Shown here: positions 22,873 through 31,340 of the stretch, piece after piece | Position numbering within the stretch: position 1 is the first letter of the stretch | Layout of the letters: every line of letters begins with the position of its first letter | Assembly (NCBI GenBank): GCA_016719055.1 | Contig: JADKAW010000002.1 | Coordinates: 292,882-356,881, forward strand | Source: Candidatus Rhodoferax mariagerensis | GTDB taxonomy: Bacteria > Pseudomonadota > Gammaproteobacteria > Burkholderiales > Burkholderiaceae_C | Direction of reading: 5' to 3' | DNA length: 64,000 nt | The notes under the pieces: generated by a model | What the model was told of the DNA's origin: nothing | Seen by the model: the letters and a program-made list of their open reading frames with translations, nothing else | The model's database searches: none | Translations under genes and position numbers: made by a program

Positions 22873-24194
22873 TGAGCTACTCCTGAATCTGTAGCTGCTT
22901 GCGCTTTAACAATAAGGGCTACAGGCACATTTGATGTATTTCCTTTGACCGATTGGCCCTGGCAGCTGGGGCGGCAGAAGAAGTCAGCACCTGACAGATC
23001 GGCCACGGTGCCGATGTCTTTGTCACCACGGCCTGACAGATTCACCAGAATCGATTGGTCTGGTCGCATGGTTTTGGCCAGCTGCATGGCGTAGGCCACT
23101 GCGTGGCTGGATTCGAGCGCCGGGATGATGCCCTCGGTGCGGCACAGGTAGTGAAAAGCCTCCAGGGCCACGGCATCGGTAATGCCGACGTATTCGGCGC
23201 GGCCAATGTCGTTTAAAAACGCGTGCTCGGGGCCAACGCCGGGATAATCCAGCCCGGCACTGATGCTGTGGGTTTCGGTCACCTGGCCGTTGTCGTCCTG
23301 TAGCACATAGGTGCGGTTGCCGTGCAACACGCCTGGGCTGCCGCGCTGGATGCTGGCTGAATGTTTGCCGCTGTCCATGCCAGCACCGGCGGCTTCCACG
23401 CCAATCAGCCGGGTTTTGTCGTGCTGAATATAGGGGTAAAAAATGCCCATGGCGTTCGAGCCACCACCGACACAGGCCACCACCACGTCGGGTTGGTCAG
23501 TGTTGCAACCGGCGGCTTTCAGCAACTCGGGCATTTGCACCAGGCATTCCTTGCCAATCACACTCTGAAAATCACGCACCATCATCGGGTAGGGGTGCGG
23601 CCCCGCCACGGTGCCAATGATGTAGAAGGTGTTATCCACATTGGCCACCCAATCGCGCATGGCTTCGTTGAGCGCATCCTTGAGCGTTTTGCTGCCGCTG
23701 GCGACCGGCACCACCGTGGCCCCCAGCAACTTCATGCGATAGACGTTGGGGCTTTGGCGCTTGACATCTTCGCTGCCCATGTAGACCACGCATTCCAGTC
23801 CGTAGCGGGCGCAGATGGTGGCGGTGGCCACGCCGTGTTGGCCAGCGCCGGTCTCGGCAATCACGCGGGGTTTGCCCATGCGTTTGGCCAACATGGCCTG
23901 TCCGATGGTGTTGTTGATCTTGTGTGCACCGGTGTGATTGAGGTCTTCGCGTTTTAAGAAAATTTGCGCGCCGCCCATCTCGCGGCTCATGCGTGCGGCG
24001 TGGTACACGGGCGAAGGGCGTCCCACAAAATGCGCCAGTTCGGATTCAAATTCGGCGACAAATGCCGGGTCAAACTGGTATTTGGCGTAAGCCGCCTTGA
24101 GTTCATTGACGGCGTGCGTCAGCGTCTCAGAAATGAAACTGCCGCCGTAAATGCCAAAGTGACCACGTGGGTCGGGTTGTTGGTAGTCAAACAT
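22869..24194 (-). CDS. trpB: tryptophan synthase beta chain
   Basis: PLP enzyme that condenses indole with serine to tryptophan, in complex with TrpA. The 441-residue protein has the PLP lysine in HTGAHKINN, the phosphate cup GGGSNA and the C-terminal GRGDKDI. The family usually ends about 20-30 residues after that motif. Here the tail runs on through PVALIVKAQAATDS, which is encoded by a dispersed repeat copy, and then stops in a four-base overlap with trpA. It is part of the trpFBA operon. Confidence 0.96.
   Translation of the reverse strand: MFDYQQPDPRGHFGIYGGSFISETLTHAVNELKAAYAKYQFDPAFVAEFESELAHFVGRPSPVYHAARMSREMGGAQIFLKREDLNHTGAHKINNTIGQAMLAKRMGKPRVIAETGAGQHGVATATICARYGLECVVYMGSEDVKRQSPNVYRMKLLGATVVPVASGSKTLKDALNEAMRDWVANVDNTFYIIGTVAGPHPYPMMVRDFQSVIGKECLVQMPELLKAAGCNTDQPDVVVACVGGGSNAMGIFYPYIQHDKTRLIGVEAAGAGMDSGKHSASIQRGSPGVLHGNRTYVLQDDNGQVTETHSISAGLDYPGVGPEHAFLNDIGRAEYVGITDAVALEAFHYLCRTEGIIPALESSHAVAYAMQLAKTMRPDQSILVNLSGRGDKDIGTVADLSGADFFCRPSCQGQSVKGNTSNVPVALIVKAQAATDSGVAQ
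22886..22932 (+). repeat. dispersed repeat, copy 7 (3' end of trpB)
   Basis: It reads AATCTGTAGCTGCTTGCGCT, a short centre, then AAGGGCTACAGGCACATTT, one of the copies closest to consensus. It encodes most of the last 20 residues of TrpB on the opposite strand. Confidence 0.8.
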
Positions 24195-24204
24195 GATGGT
24201 ATGA

Positions 24205-24251
24205 AATTAATAGCTACCTGAGCAGGTATTGATTGGGCTTGAGGCTTATTT
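24205..24251 (+). repeat. dispersed repeat, copy 8 (trpF-trpB junction)
   Basis: It reads AATTAATAGCTACCTGAGCA, a short centre, then TTGGGCTTGAGGCTTATTT. It fills nearly the whole gap between the trpF stop (24246) and the trpB start (24194), overlapping the last two codons of trpF. Confidence 0.7.
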
Positions 24252-25004
24252 ATTGTTGAAAAGTTGGTCAGCCTGGCGAACCGCAGCAACAAATTCGCGC
24301 ATTCTGACCGGGTCTTTGATGCCTTTTTGTCCTGGCACTTCAATACCCGAACTGACATCCACGGCCAGCGTTTTACAGCGTGGCCGCACCAGCGTGATGC
24401 CGTCTATCACGTTGGCTGCGGTGAGCCCACCACTCAAGACGAGGTGAGCGTTGACGTTTGGTGGAAGCAGTGACCAATTGAATGTTTGCCCGCCGCCGCC
24501 GAACCCGTCAATGTGCGCGTCCAGCAGGATGGCTTGAGCCTGGTAATAATCAGCAGCGAATTTTAGTAGATCAAAATCGCGCCCGGCCTGGCCTTGCGGA
24601 ATCCGGGCAGCGCGCAGATAGGGGCGCTTGCCGTATTCGCCGCCCGCCAGGCAGTTCTCAGGCGACTCGTCACCATGAAATTGGATGATAGCCCCCGTCA
24701 CCATTGCGCAGCTAGCTATAATTTTTGATGACTTTTCGTTCACAAACAGCAACACTGGCGTGACAAACGGTGGCAGTCTGCGGGCCAGCTCAGCCGCACG
24801 CTCGGGTGGAACATAGCGCGGGCTTTTGGGATACAGCACAAAACCAATGGCATCGGCACCCGCCGCCACTGCGGCATCGACATCCTGTTCACGGGTCAGA
24901 CCACACATTTTGATGCGGGTGCGGTCGCTGGATGGGTTGACCAAACGGTCAGGCTGAGAAATGGATAGTTCGGGCGCTGGCGATACCGGTGGTGTGGTGG
25001 TCAT
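24246..25004 (-). CDS. trpF: phosphoribosylanthranilate isomerase
   Basis: Third step of tryptophan synthesis from anthranilate, an Amadori rearrangement. The 252-residue TIM barrel shows the catalytic Cys in KMCGLT, the QFHGDE strand, a catalytic Asp in LLDAH and the phosphate-binding LSGGL. It is longer than the usual 205-220 residues because of about 30 extra N-terminal residues. The start is still favoured: ATG at 25004 overlaps the truA stop by four bases. A dispersed repeat copy encodes SSKIIASCAMVTGAI, just before QFHGDE. It is cotranscribed with truA upstream and trpB downstream. Confidence 0.93.
   Translation of the reverse strand: MTTTPPVSPAPELSISQPDRLVNPSSDRTRIKMCGLTREQDVDAAVAAGADAIGFVLYPKSPRYVPPERAAELARRLPPFVTPVLLFVNEKSSKIIASCAMVTGAIIQFHGDESPENCLAGGEYGKRPYLRAARIPQGQAGRDFDLLKFAADYYQAQAILLDAHIDGFGGGGQTFNWSLLPPNVNAHLVLSGGLTAANVIDGITLVRPRCKTLAVDVSSGIEVPGQKGIKDPVRMREFVAAVRQADQLFNNK
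24678..24723 (-). repeat. dispersed repeat, copy 9 (inside trpF)
   Basis: On the minus strand it reads AATTATAGCTAGCTGCGCAA, a short centre, then GGGGGCTATCATCC. In frame it supplies the strand and helix just before the conserved QFHGDE of TrpF. Confidence 0.65.
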
Positions 25005-25795
25005 TGCGGGGCTCCAGGCAGTCCGTCGAGTAGGCTGGGGTGATCAGGCAAGCCCCAGCATGGCTCGTAACGCGGACCAACAAAGTACAGACCGTGCGGT
25101 GAAAACGTCGGCGCGGCGGCGTCGCGGTCTCGCGCTGCCAGCACCTCCAATATCCACTCAGGTGACTTTCGCCCATCACCCACCATGATCAGGCAGCCCA
25201 TCAGGTTGCGAATCATGTGATGCAAAAAGGCGTTGGCCTCAAATTCAAAGCGCCAATAGGCACCGCGGCGGCTGATATTGATGCGCGTCAGGTGTTTGAC
25301 TGGTGACAAGGCCTGGCAGGCGCTGGCGCGAAAAGAGCTGAAGTCATGCTGGCCGATCAGGTGTTGTGCCGCCTGCTGCATGCGGTTGAGGTCAATCGGC
25401 TTGTAAACCCAGCCGACCCGACCGGTGTCGATGCTGGGTCGTACCGGTGAGTCCAGCAAGATATAAACGTAGCGCCGCGACAGGGCGCTGGCACGGCAGT
25501 GAAACTCAGGCGGGACCACTGTTGCCCATTGCACGGCAATGTCGTGTGGCAGCAGGGCGTTGGGGCCACGCACCCAGGCAGATGCAGGGCGGCTGAGCTC
25601 GGTGTCAAAGTGAACGACCTGCATCAGAGCGTGCACGCCAGAGTCGGTGCGCCCAGCGCACAGAGTGCTGACGCGTTGATCGGTGAATTGGCCCAGTGCC
25701 TGTTCGAGCTTATCTTGCACCGTCTGGCCTGACGCCTGACTTTGCCACCCCTGATAGGCAAGCCCGTTGTAGCTGATGCCCAGTGCCAGTCTCAC
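25001..25795 (-). CDS. truA: tRNA pseudouridine(38-40) synthase TruA
   Basis: Converts uridines 38-40 in the tRNA anticodon arm to pseudouridine. The 264-residue protein begins RLALGISYNGLAYQGWQSQ and carries the catalytic Asp in AGRTDSGVHA. Conserved FHCRASALSRRY and FLHHMIRNLMGCL segments follow. GTG at 25795 is chosen because family similarity starts there; an in-frame extension to 25945 would run through hairpin-rich non-coding sequence. It overlaps trpF by four bases. Confidence 0.93.
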   Translation of the reverse strand: MRLALGISYNGLAYQGWQSQASGQTVQDKLEQALGQFTDQRVSTLCAGRTDSGVHALMQVVHFDTELSRPASAWVRGPNALLPHDIAVQWATVVPPEFHCRASALSRRYVYILLDSPVRPSIDTGRVGWVYKPIDLNRMQQAAQHLIGQHDFSSFRASACQALSPVKHLTRINISRRGAYWRFEFEANAFLHHMIRNLMGCLIMVGDGRKSPEWILEVLAARDRDAAAPTFSPHGLYFVGPRYEPCWGLPDHPSLLDGLPGAPQ

Positions 25796-25869
25796 CGTGT
25801 CATGCCATCTTAGGGTTCGTAAAGTAATAAGTTGTGCATTTTGACGGCCAGATTTGGGTTGTAGTGCTA

Positions 25870-25928
25870 GGCGCAAAGTGCGCCGTTTAGCGCTGCTAAA
25901 CAAGCAATTTGCAACGGCGCAATGCGCC
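25870..25928. repeat. cluster of short perfect hairpins between fimV and truA
   Basis: Three perfect inverted repeats lie within 59 bases: GGCGCA-AAG-TGCGCC (25870-25884), GTTTAGC-GCT-GCTAAAC (25885-25901) and GGCGC-AAT-GCGCC (25916-25928). A further small palindrome GCAA-T-TTGC lies between the last two. The first and third share the GGCGC arm. No T tract follows on either strand, so these are not classical terminators. They are in the fimV-truA transcribed gap. Confidence 0.75.
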
Positions 25929-26005
25929 CAAAGATGGCTAGGCAAAAGTACAAGTTATTGCTTTGCGAGCCCTTACTGCTCATCGGTAGCACTTTGTTCA
26001 CGAGC

Positions 26006-28519
26006 CTAAAGTTTGCTAAGTGCGCGCTGGGCCTTGAGTTTCATGTCGCCAGAGGCCTCGGCAATCACTTCTTCAATCAGTGCACGGGCACCGTCATCGT
26101 CACCAATGGCTCTGAATTCATCGGCCAAAGCGAGTTTGGTTTCGAGTGGGTCCTGGCCTTCAGGGTCGAGTGATCCGGCCTGTGTGATGGGTTCCTCTTC
26201 AAGATCAAGAGACAGGGTGCCCAGATCAAAATCCATCAAGTTGGTATTTTCCTGTGCTGGCGCAGCCTTGTCGGGCGCGACCGGGCCAGTCGCCACCGGG
26301 CTATTTGACGCCGGTGGCTCGGCACTGTCGGGCAAGGTTGGCAATGAAAAGTCAAGCCCGTTGGCCATGGCATCAAAATCCTGCTCAGGCTCGGAGGCGG
26401 GCTCTTCGACGGCAGCCGGCACCTGCGCTTCAGTTGCAAGCGAAGTCGGGGATTCAGGCAGGGCCGACGGTGGCGCTGTGACCGTTGGTGTTTCAGGAAG
26501 ATTGGCAGTCGGCTCGTCAGAAAAGTCGAGATCGAGGTCCAGGTCAAGATCCAGCCCAGCCCCTGTGGCAGACCCATCACTGTTACCCGGAGCGACAGGA
26601 ATGGTGGGCGGGCCGGATGCCATGTCAAGCGGCGCGGGCCCGGTCAGCGGACTGGGCCTGGCAAACGGTTGCCCACCGGGCAGGTAAAGTGCGTTGTCAG
26701 GGTCAATGGTCAGGCCCTTGTCGCAAATTTGCTCCCAATCGGTGCCACTGCCATCGGTCAGATTGAAGGCCTGCGTGGCAATAGCCTCAAATGCCTTGGC
26801 GTCGCGGCGCTTAGTGTAGATTTCGAGCAACTTGTGATGAATGGCTAGGCGTTGCGGGTTGCTGCGCAAGGCATCCTTGAGTATTTCTTCGGCTTGAAGG
26901 TCGCGTCCGTAGGCCAGATAAACGTCAGCCTCGGCAACGGGATCCACATCATCCACTGCGTCGAGCTGGCTGGGTGAGTAAACCATGGAGGAACCGGTAC
27001 TCAGGTTGTCGCTGGTATCAACGCTTTGCCCCCCACTGGCCACAGAAAATGGCTCGGGCCGCTCAGTGAAAGAACTGTCAGCCTGACTTGATTTCTTGCG
27101 CTGTCTGGCCTTGTACAGTGCCAAACCTGCCAGTAGTGCGATCAGCCCTGCAGCACCCGCTGGCAACAGCGGGTTTTCCAGCAGGTCGTCGACAAAACTG
27201 GGCTCTGGCGGCGGTTCAGTAGCAACCACAGGTGCAGAGACCGGCTTCTTAGGTGCTGACACTGCTGCAGCGCCAGGTGCAGACACGGGTTGGCTGGCGA
27301 CCGGCACTGGCGGTGCAACAATCTGCACTGGCGGTGCGACTGGCAGCGCGGGTGCCTTGGCGGCGCTGCCAACCGATGCCGCACCCGAGGCAGCGGCAAG
27401 CTTACTCAGGTCGCTGATGTTTTTGCTTATTTCAGCCGAGCGGCTGGCCGCGTCTTTGGCGTTTTTGGCTTGCGCCAGCTGGTCTTCACTGCTCTTGCCC
27501 TGGACGGCACCCTTGGAGAGCGTGAGTTTGTCGCTGGTGCTTGCAGTTGGCTTCTTGTCTTGCACCGTGGCCTGTACCTTGCCACTGACATCCCGCCCAG
27601 CCTGCGTGACCTGTGCAGTCGGCGCGTTGGTCGCAAACTTTCTGCGGAAATCGTTGAAGTCCTGACTTTGGGCAATGATGATCTGGCTGGCTTGTGCGGC
27701 CGGGGTGCCAGCGGCCTGCTCCTCGGTGGGCAGCGTCAGCACCGAACCGCTTTTAATGCGATTGACATTGTCCTGGATGAACGCATTGGGGTTGGCGCGC
27801 AGCAATGCAACCAGCATTTGGTCCAGTGACACGGATCCGGGCTTGTAAGTGGCTGCAATTTGTCCGGCGGTGTCGCCGGCCTTGACCGTCACATCCGACG
27901 GGCTTGTCGGTGGAGCAGGCATATCCGTTGGGGCCGGCGCTGGCGGAATTTTGGCGACCGGTACTACCGGTTTGGCAGCCAATGTTTGGGCTTGATCGCG
28001 CGCGGCACCTTGGGAAGGTTGGCCGGTGGTGGACGGTGTAGCCGGGCGCTCTGTTGGCGGTGCTGGCAGTTGTCCCAAGATTGGAACATTCGCATTGGCA
28101 TCACGCAGGCTGGGGGGGTCAAACAGCAAGGTGTAGTCTCGCACAATCCGGCCAGAGCCCCATGTGGTCTCGAGGATCATGTCAACAAACGGGTCGTTGA
28201 TGACGCGGTCACTGCTGAGTTTGATGTAGGCGCGGCCATTGGCGCGGCGTTGCAAGGTGGCCTGGAGGGCACCTAACGCGGCGTTATAGTCCAGCCCCGC
28301 CGCCCTGAAGGCCTCAGGTGTGGCCACCTTGGTGCTCAGCGAAGCGGCTTCCTCGGCATTGATATCCAGAATGTCAATTTCAGCCCTGAGGGGTTCACCA
28401 AGCGCTGATTGAACATTGATACGCCCCAACGACAAAGCGGCAGCATCAGACCCCCAAAAACTAAGGAGTGACGCAACCGCTAAGGTGGTTAATCGCCATG
28501 AATAAGACTTCGCAATCAA
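26006..28519 (-). CDS. fimV: FimV-like pole/pilus-assembly protein
   Basis: A large peptidoglycan-binding inner-membrane protein needed for type IV pilus function and polar organisation in relatives. About 837 residues. Order: signal peptide ending at DAAA, the FimV N-terminal domain (LSLGRINVQSALGEPLRAEI), a LysM-type domain (VKAGDTAGQIAATY), a long Pro/Ala/Ser linker with a coiled segment, one transmembrane helix (LLPAGAAGLIALLAGLALYK), an acidic region with TPR-like repeats, and the conserved C-terminal ETKLALADEFRAIGDDDGAR. The start is a TTG at 28519 with GGAG upstream. ATG codons at 28609-28612 would put about 30 unusual residues before the signal peptide. Confidence 0.88.
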   Translation of the reverse strand: MIAKSYSWRLTTLAVASLLSFWGSDAAALSLGRINVQSALGEPLRAEIDILDINAEEAASLSTKVATPEAFRAAGLDYNAALGALQATLQRRANGRAYIKLSSDRVINDPFVDMILETTWGSGRIVRDYTLLFDPPSLRDANANVPILGQLPAPPTERPATPSTTGQPSQGAARDQAQTLAAKPVVPVAKIPPAPAPTDMPAPPTSPSDVTVKAGDTAGQIAATYKPGSVSLDQMLVALLRANPNAFIQDNVNRIKSGSVLTLPTEEQAAGTPAAQASQIIIAQSQDFNDFRRKFATNAPTAQVTQAGRDVSGKVQATVQDKKPTASTSDKLTLSKGAVQGKSSEDQLAQAKNAKDAASRSAEISKNISDLSKLAAASGAASVGSAAKAPALPVAPPVQIVAPPVPVASQPVSAPGAAAVSAPKKPVSAPVVATEPPPEPSFVDDLLENPLLPAGAAGLIALLAGLALYKARQRKKSSQADSSFTERPEPFSVASGGQSVDTSDNLSTGSSMVYSPSQLDAVDDVDPVAEADVYLAYGRDLQAEEILKDALRSNPQRLAIHHKLLEIYTKRRDAKAFEAIATQAFNLTDGSGTDWEQICDKGLTIDPDNALYLPGGQPFARPSPLTGPAPLDMASGPPTIPVAPGNSDGSATGAGLDLDLDLDLDFSDEPTANLPETPTVTAPPSALPESPTSLATEAQVPAAVEEPASEPEQDFDAMANGLDFSLPTLPDSAEPPASNSPVATGPVAPDKAAPAQENTNLMDFDLGTLSLDLEEEPITQAGSLDPEGQDPLETKLALADEFRAIGDDDGARALIEEVIAEASGDMKLKAQRALSKL

Positions 28520-28624
28520 TTTGTAGACTCCGGTTTTACAGCCAGTGGAACATGGGTTGTTGCGGGCACGTCGCCACACAGCTTGAAACAATCGAAAGCA
28601 CCATAACATCAATGTCTTAGCCTG

Positions 28625-28651
28625 ACAAGTTGAGACTGCGTCTTAACTTGT
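28625..28651. promoter_or_regulatory. inverted repeat upstream of fimV
   Basis: A 12-bp stem with one G-T pair: ACAAGTTGAGAC, loop TGC, GTCTTAACTTGT. It lies about 105 bases upstream of the fimV start, between asd and fimV. No T tract follows, so it looks more like a protein-binding site or leader hairpin than a terminator. The regulator is unknown. Confidence 0.55.
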
Positions 28652-28757
28652 TGCTATGCCTTTTGCAGATGCCAAGAAGCAATTTTATGTGGTAGTCCAA
28701 CAACGGCAAGACCTTTCAACCAAAAGAATATGCTCGAACCATGCTGGAAAAATACAT

Positions 28758-29921
28758 TCACGCTTGCAACAGAATACGCAGCATGCGACGCAAGGGTTCT
28801 GCCGCGCCCCATAACAATTGGTCTCCCACGGTAAAAGCGCCTAGATACTCGGGGCCCATGGCTAGCTTGCGAACCCGGCCAACCGGGATGGTCATCGTGC
28901 CCGTGACAGCCACGGGAGTCAGGCCTTGAATGGTCGCTTCGCGTGTGTTGGGCACCAGTTTTACCCAGGCGTTGTCGGCACCAATCATGGCCTCAATGTC
29001 GGCGACCGGCACATTTTTTTTCAACTTGAAGGTCAAGGCCTGACTGTGGCAACGCATGGCACCTACACGCACACAGAATCCGTCCACCGGAATGGCCTTC
29101 GAGCCATAACCTTCGCCCTGCCCGAGTATTTTGTTGGTTTCGGCCATTCCTTTCCATTCTTCTTTTGATTGGCCCCAACCGGATTCGTCGCGTGTCTTGC
29201 CAATGCCCAGGTCTTTATCGATCCAGGGGATCAACGAGCCGCCCAGCGGCACACCAAAGTTGGCAGTCTCAGCGGGGATCAAGCTGCGTTGTTTGTCAAT
29301 CACCTTGCGGTCGATTTCCAGGATGGCACTCTTGGGGTCGTCCAGCAAGGCTTTGACTTCGGCATTGAGCGTGCCGTATTGGGTGAGCAACTCGCGCATG
29401 TGCTGGGCCCCGCCGCCGCTGGCGGCCTGATAGGTCTGCGTGCTCATCCACTCCACCAGACCGGCTTTGTAGAGGGCACCCACGCCCATCAGCATGCAAC
29501 TGACCGTGCAGTTGCCGCCAATCCAGTTTTTGCCATTGTTGATCAGCGCGCTTTGAATCACTGGCATGTTCACCGGGTCCAGAATGATCACGGCATCTTT
29601 TTCCATCCGCAATGTCGAGGCGGCATCAATCCAGTGGCCGGCCCAACCTGACGCGCGCAATTTGGGAAACATGGCGGTGGTGTAGTCGCCACCCTGGGCG
29701 CTGATGATGATATCGCAGCGCTTAAGGGCGTCGACATTGAAGGCGTCTTGCAGTGTGGTTTCGTTTTTGGCGAACGCTGGTGCGGCACCGCCAGCGTTTG
29801 AGGTTGAGAAGAAGATGGGTTCGATCACGTCGAAGTCGCACTCAGCCTGCATGCGATCGATCAGAACTGAACCCACCATGCCACGCCAGCCCACCAAACC
29901 TACCAAGTTGCCAATTTTCAT
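28758..29921 (-). CDS. asd: aspartate-semialdehyde dehydrogenase
   Basis: NADPH-dependent reduction of aspartyl phosphate to aspartate semialdehyde, feeding lysine, methionine, threonine and diaminopimelate synthesis. The 387-residue protein has the nucleotide motif GLVGWRGMVGS, the catalytic Cys in GGNCTVSCMLMG (about residue 138) and the acid/base His in VRVGAMRCHSQ. The length fits the gamma/beta-proteobacterial type. ATG at 29921 has AAAGG upstream. A 225-base gap separates it from leuB and holds a small hairpin at 29966-29982 without a T tract. Confidence 0.97.
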   Translation of the reverse strand: MKIGNLVGLVGWRGMVGSVLIDRMQAECDFDVIEPIFFSTSNAGGAAPAFAKNETTLQDAFNVDALKRCDIIISAQGGDYTTAMFPKLRASGWAGHWIDAASTLRMEKDAVIILDPVNMPVIQSALINNGKNWIGGNCTVSCMLMGVGALYKAGLVEWMSTQTYQAASGGGAQHMRELLTQYGTLNAEVKALLDDPKSAILEIDRKVIDKQRSLIPAETANFGVPLGGSLIPWIDKDLGIGKTRDESGWGQSKEEWKGMAETNKILGQGEGYGSKAIPVDGFCVRVGAMRCHSQALTFKLKKNVPVADIEAMIGADNAWVKLVPNTREATIQGLTPVAVTGTMTIPVGRVRKLAMGPEYLGAFTVGDQLLWGAAEPLRRMLRILLQA

Positions 29922-30146
29922 GCAAATGCCTTTTCAGATTATTGAAATACTGGAATTTCATCTGCCCGGCTCGTCAAGCCGGATGGGCGCGACGAACCGG
30001 GGTGAGTCAGCCAATATGGGTTGTCGTTTTGGTTACCGTGGCACCGACCACTGCAACACCGGCACGCGCTGCCTGACAAGCGCAATTCGCTTGCTGCGAA
30101 GGGGAAAGTTGAGCGCGGTACATGACCCTCATTGTAAGTCGAAGTA

Positions 30147-31214
30147 TTACAGTGCCTTGACAACGGCATTGCCCATTTCAAGCGTGGACACCCGGGTTGT
30201 CCCTTCGCTGTAAATGTCGGCGGTGCGCAAACCTTGTCGCAAGACAGATTGAACCGCCGCTTCAATGCGCTGGGCTGCTGACTCCTGGTTCAGGCTGAAG
30301 CGCAGCATCATGGCCGCGCTCAAAATGGTGGCCAGCGGGTTGGCAACGCCCTTGCCGGCAATGTCCGGTGCACTACCATGGCTGGGTTCGTAGAGACCCT
30401 GATTGCTGGCATTGAGGCTGGCTGAAGGCAACATGCCTATGGAACCGGTCAACATCGAGGCCTCATCCGAAAGAATGTCGCCAAACATGTTGCCTGTGAC
30501 GATGACGTCAAATTTCTTCGGCGCTTTGACCAACTGCATGGCGGCGTTGTCAACATACATGTGATCAAGGGCGATGTCCGGGTACTGTTTGCCGACTTCA
30601 GAAACAACATCCTTCCAGAACTGGAAAGTTTCCAGCACATTGGCTTTGTCGACACTGGTGACGCGTTTGCTGCGCTTGCGAGCAGCCTGGAACGCCACGT
30701 GGGCAATGCGCTCAATCTCTGGCTTGCTGTAGCGCATGGTGTCGAAGGCTTCTTCGGCGCCGGGGAAGAGACCGTCAACTGACGTGCGGCGACCGCGTGG
30801 CTGACCAAAATAAATGTCACCGGTGAGTTCGCGGATGATCAGGATGTCAAGGCCCGCAACGAGTTCGGGTTTGAGGCTGGATGCATCCACCAACTGCTCG
30901 TAGCAGATGGCCGGGCGAAAGTTGGCGAACAGCCCGAGGTTTTTACGCAGGCCCAAAATCGCTTGCTCGGGACGCAGATGACGCTCCAAATTGTCATATT
31001 TCCAATCACCCACGGCACCAAACAGAATGGCATCCGCCTCCTTGGCCAGCTTGAGCGTGGCATCTGGCAGGGGGTGACCGTGTGCGGCGAAGGCAGCCCC
31101 GCCCACCAGCGCGGTTTCCATCTGGAATGGAAGGTCAAGTGCTTTCAGAACCTTAATGGCCTCCGCGACGATTTCGGTACCAATACCGTCGCCTGGCAAG
31201 ACTGCAATTTTCAT
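30147..31214 (-). CDS. leuB: 3-isopropylmalate dehydrogenase
   Basis: NAD-dependent oxidative decarboxylation of 3-isopropylmalate, third leucine-specific step. The 355-residue protein begins MKIAVLPGDGIGTEI. It shows the substrate-binding region EQAILGLRKNLGLFANFRP, the catalytic Asp/Tyr surroundings (RELTGDIYFGQPRG) and the NAD-binding EPSHGSAPDIAGKG. It lies 94 bases downstream of leuD in the leuC-leuD-leuB order; the leuD end carries a dispersed repeat. Confidence 0.97.
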   Translation of the reverse strand: MKIAVLPGDGIGTEIVAEAIKVLKALDLPFQMETALVGGAAFAAHGHPLPDATLKLAKEADAILFGAVGDWKYDNLERHLRPEQAILGLRKNLGLFANFRPAICYEQLVDASSLKPELVAGLDILIIRELTGDIYFGQPRGRRTSVDGLFPGAEEAFDTMRYSKPEIERIAHVAFQAARKRSKRVTSVDKANVLETFQFWKDVVSEVGKQYPDIALDHMYVDNAAMQLVKAPKKFDVIVTGNMFGDILSDEASMLTGSIGMLPSASLNASNQGLYEPSHGSAPDIAGKGVANPLATILSAAMMLRFSLNQESAAQRIEAAVQSVLRQGLRTADIYSEGTTRVSTLEMGNAVVKAL

Positions 31215-31293
31215 GTTTTTCTCACTTGGATCTAAAGCGTTCGGGACAGGGCCAGTTCACTGCTAGCAGGTGCCGTTTGCCCCGAAAAATATT

Positions 31294-31340
31294 AAAATTA
31301 ATAGCTACTCACGCAAGCATGGTATGGGCTAGCCATGGTT
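31294..31340 (+). repeat. dispersed repeat, copy 10 (3' end of leuD)
   Basis: It reads AATTAATAGCTACTCACGCA, a short centre, then TATGGGCTAGCCATGGTTTT. On the minus strand it encodes the last ten or so residues of LeuD and its stop codon. Confidence 0.75.

Noticed and set aside
24195..25004. Tryptophan attenuator or leader peptide
   Set aside because: No Trp-codon cluster with alternative hairpins was seen; trpF follows truA by overlap and trpB follows a dispersed repeat.
25796..25945. N-terminal extension of TruA
   Set aside because: The extra 50 residues run through a cluster of hairpins and have no family match; TruA similarity begins at the GTG at 25795.
26013..26687. 224-codon plus-strand open frame opposite fimV
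   Set aside because: Ser/Gly/Ala-rich shadow of the acidic linker of FimV, with no start context or domain.
29966..29982. Hairpin CCGGCT/AGCCGG between leuB and asd as a terminator or riboswitch
   Set aside because: Only six base pairs, no T tract on either strand and no recognisable riboswitch core.
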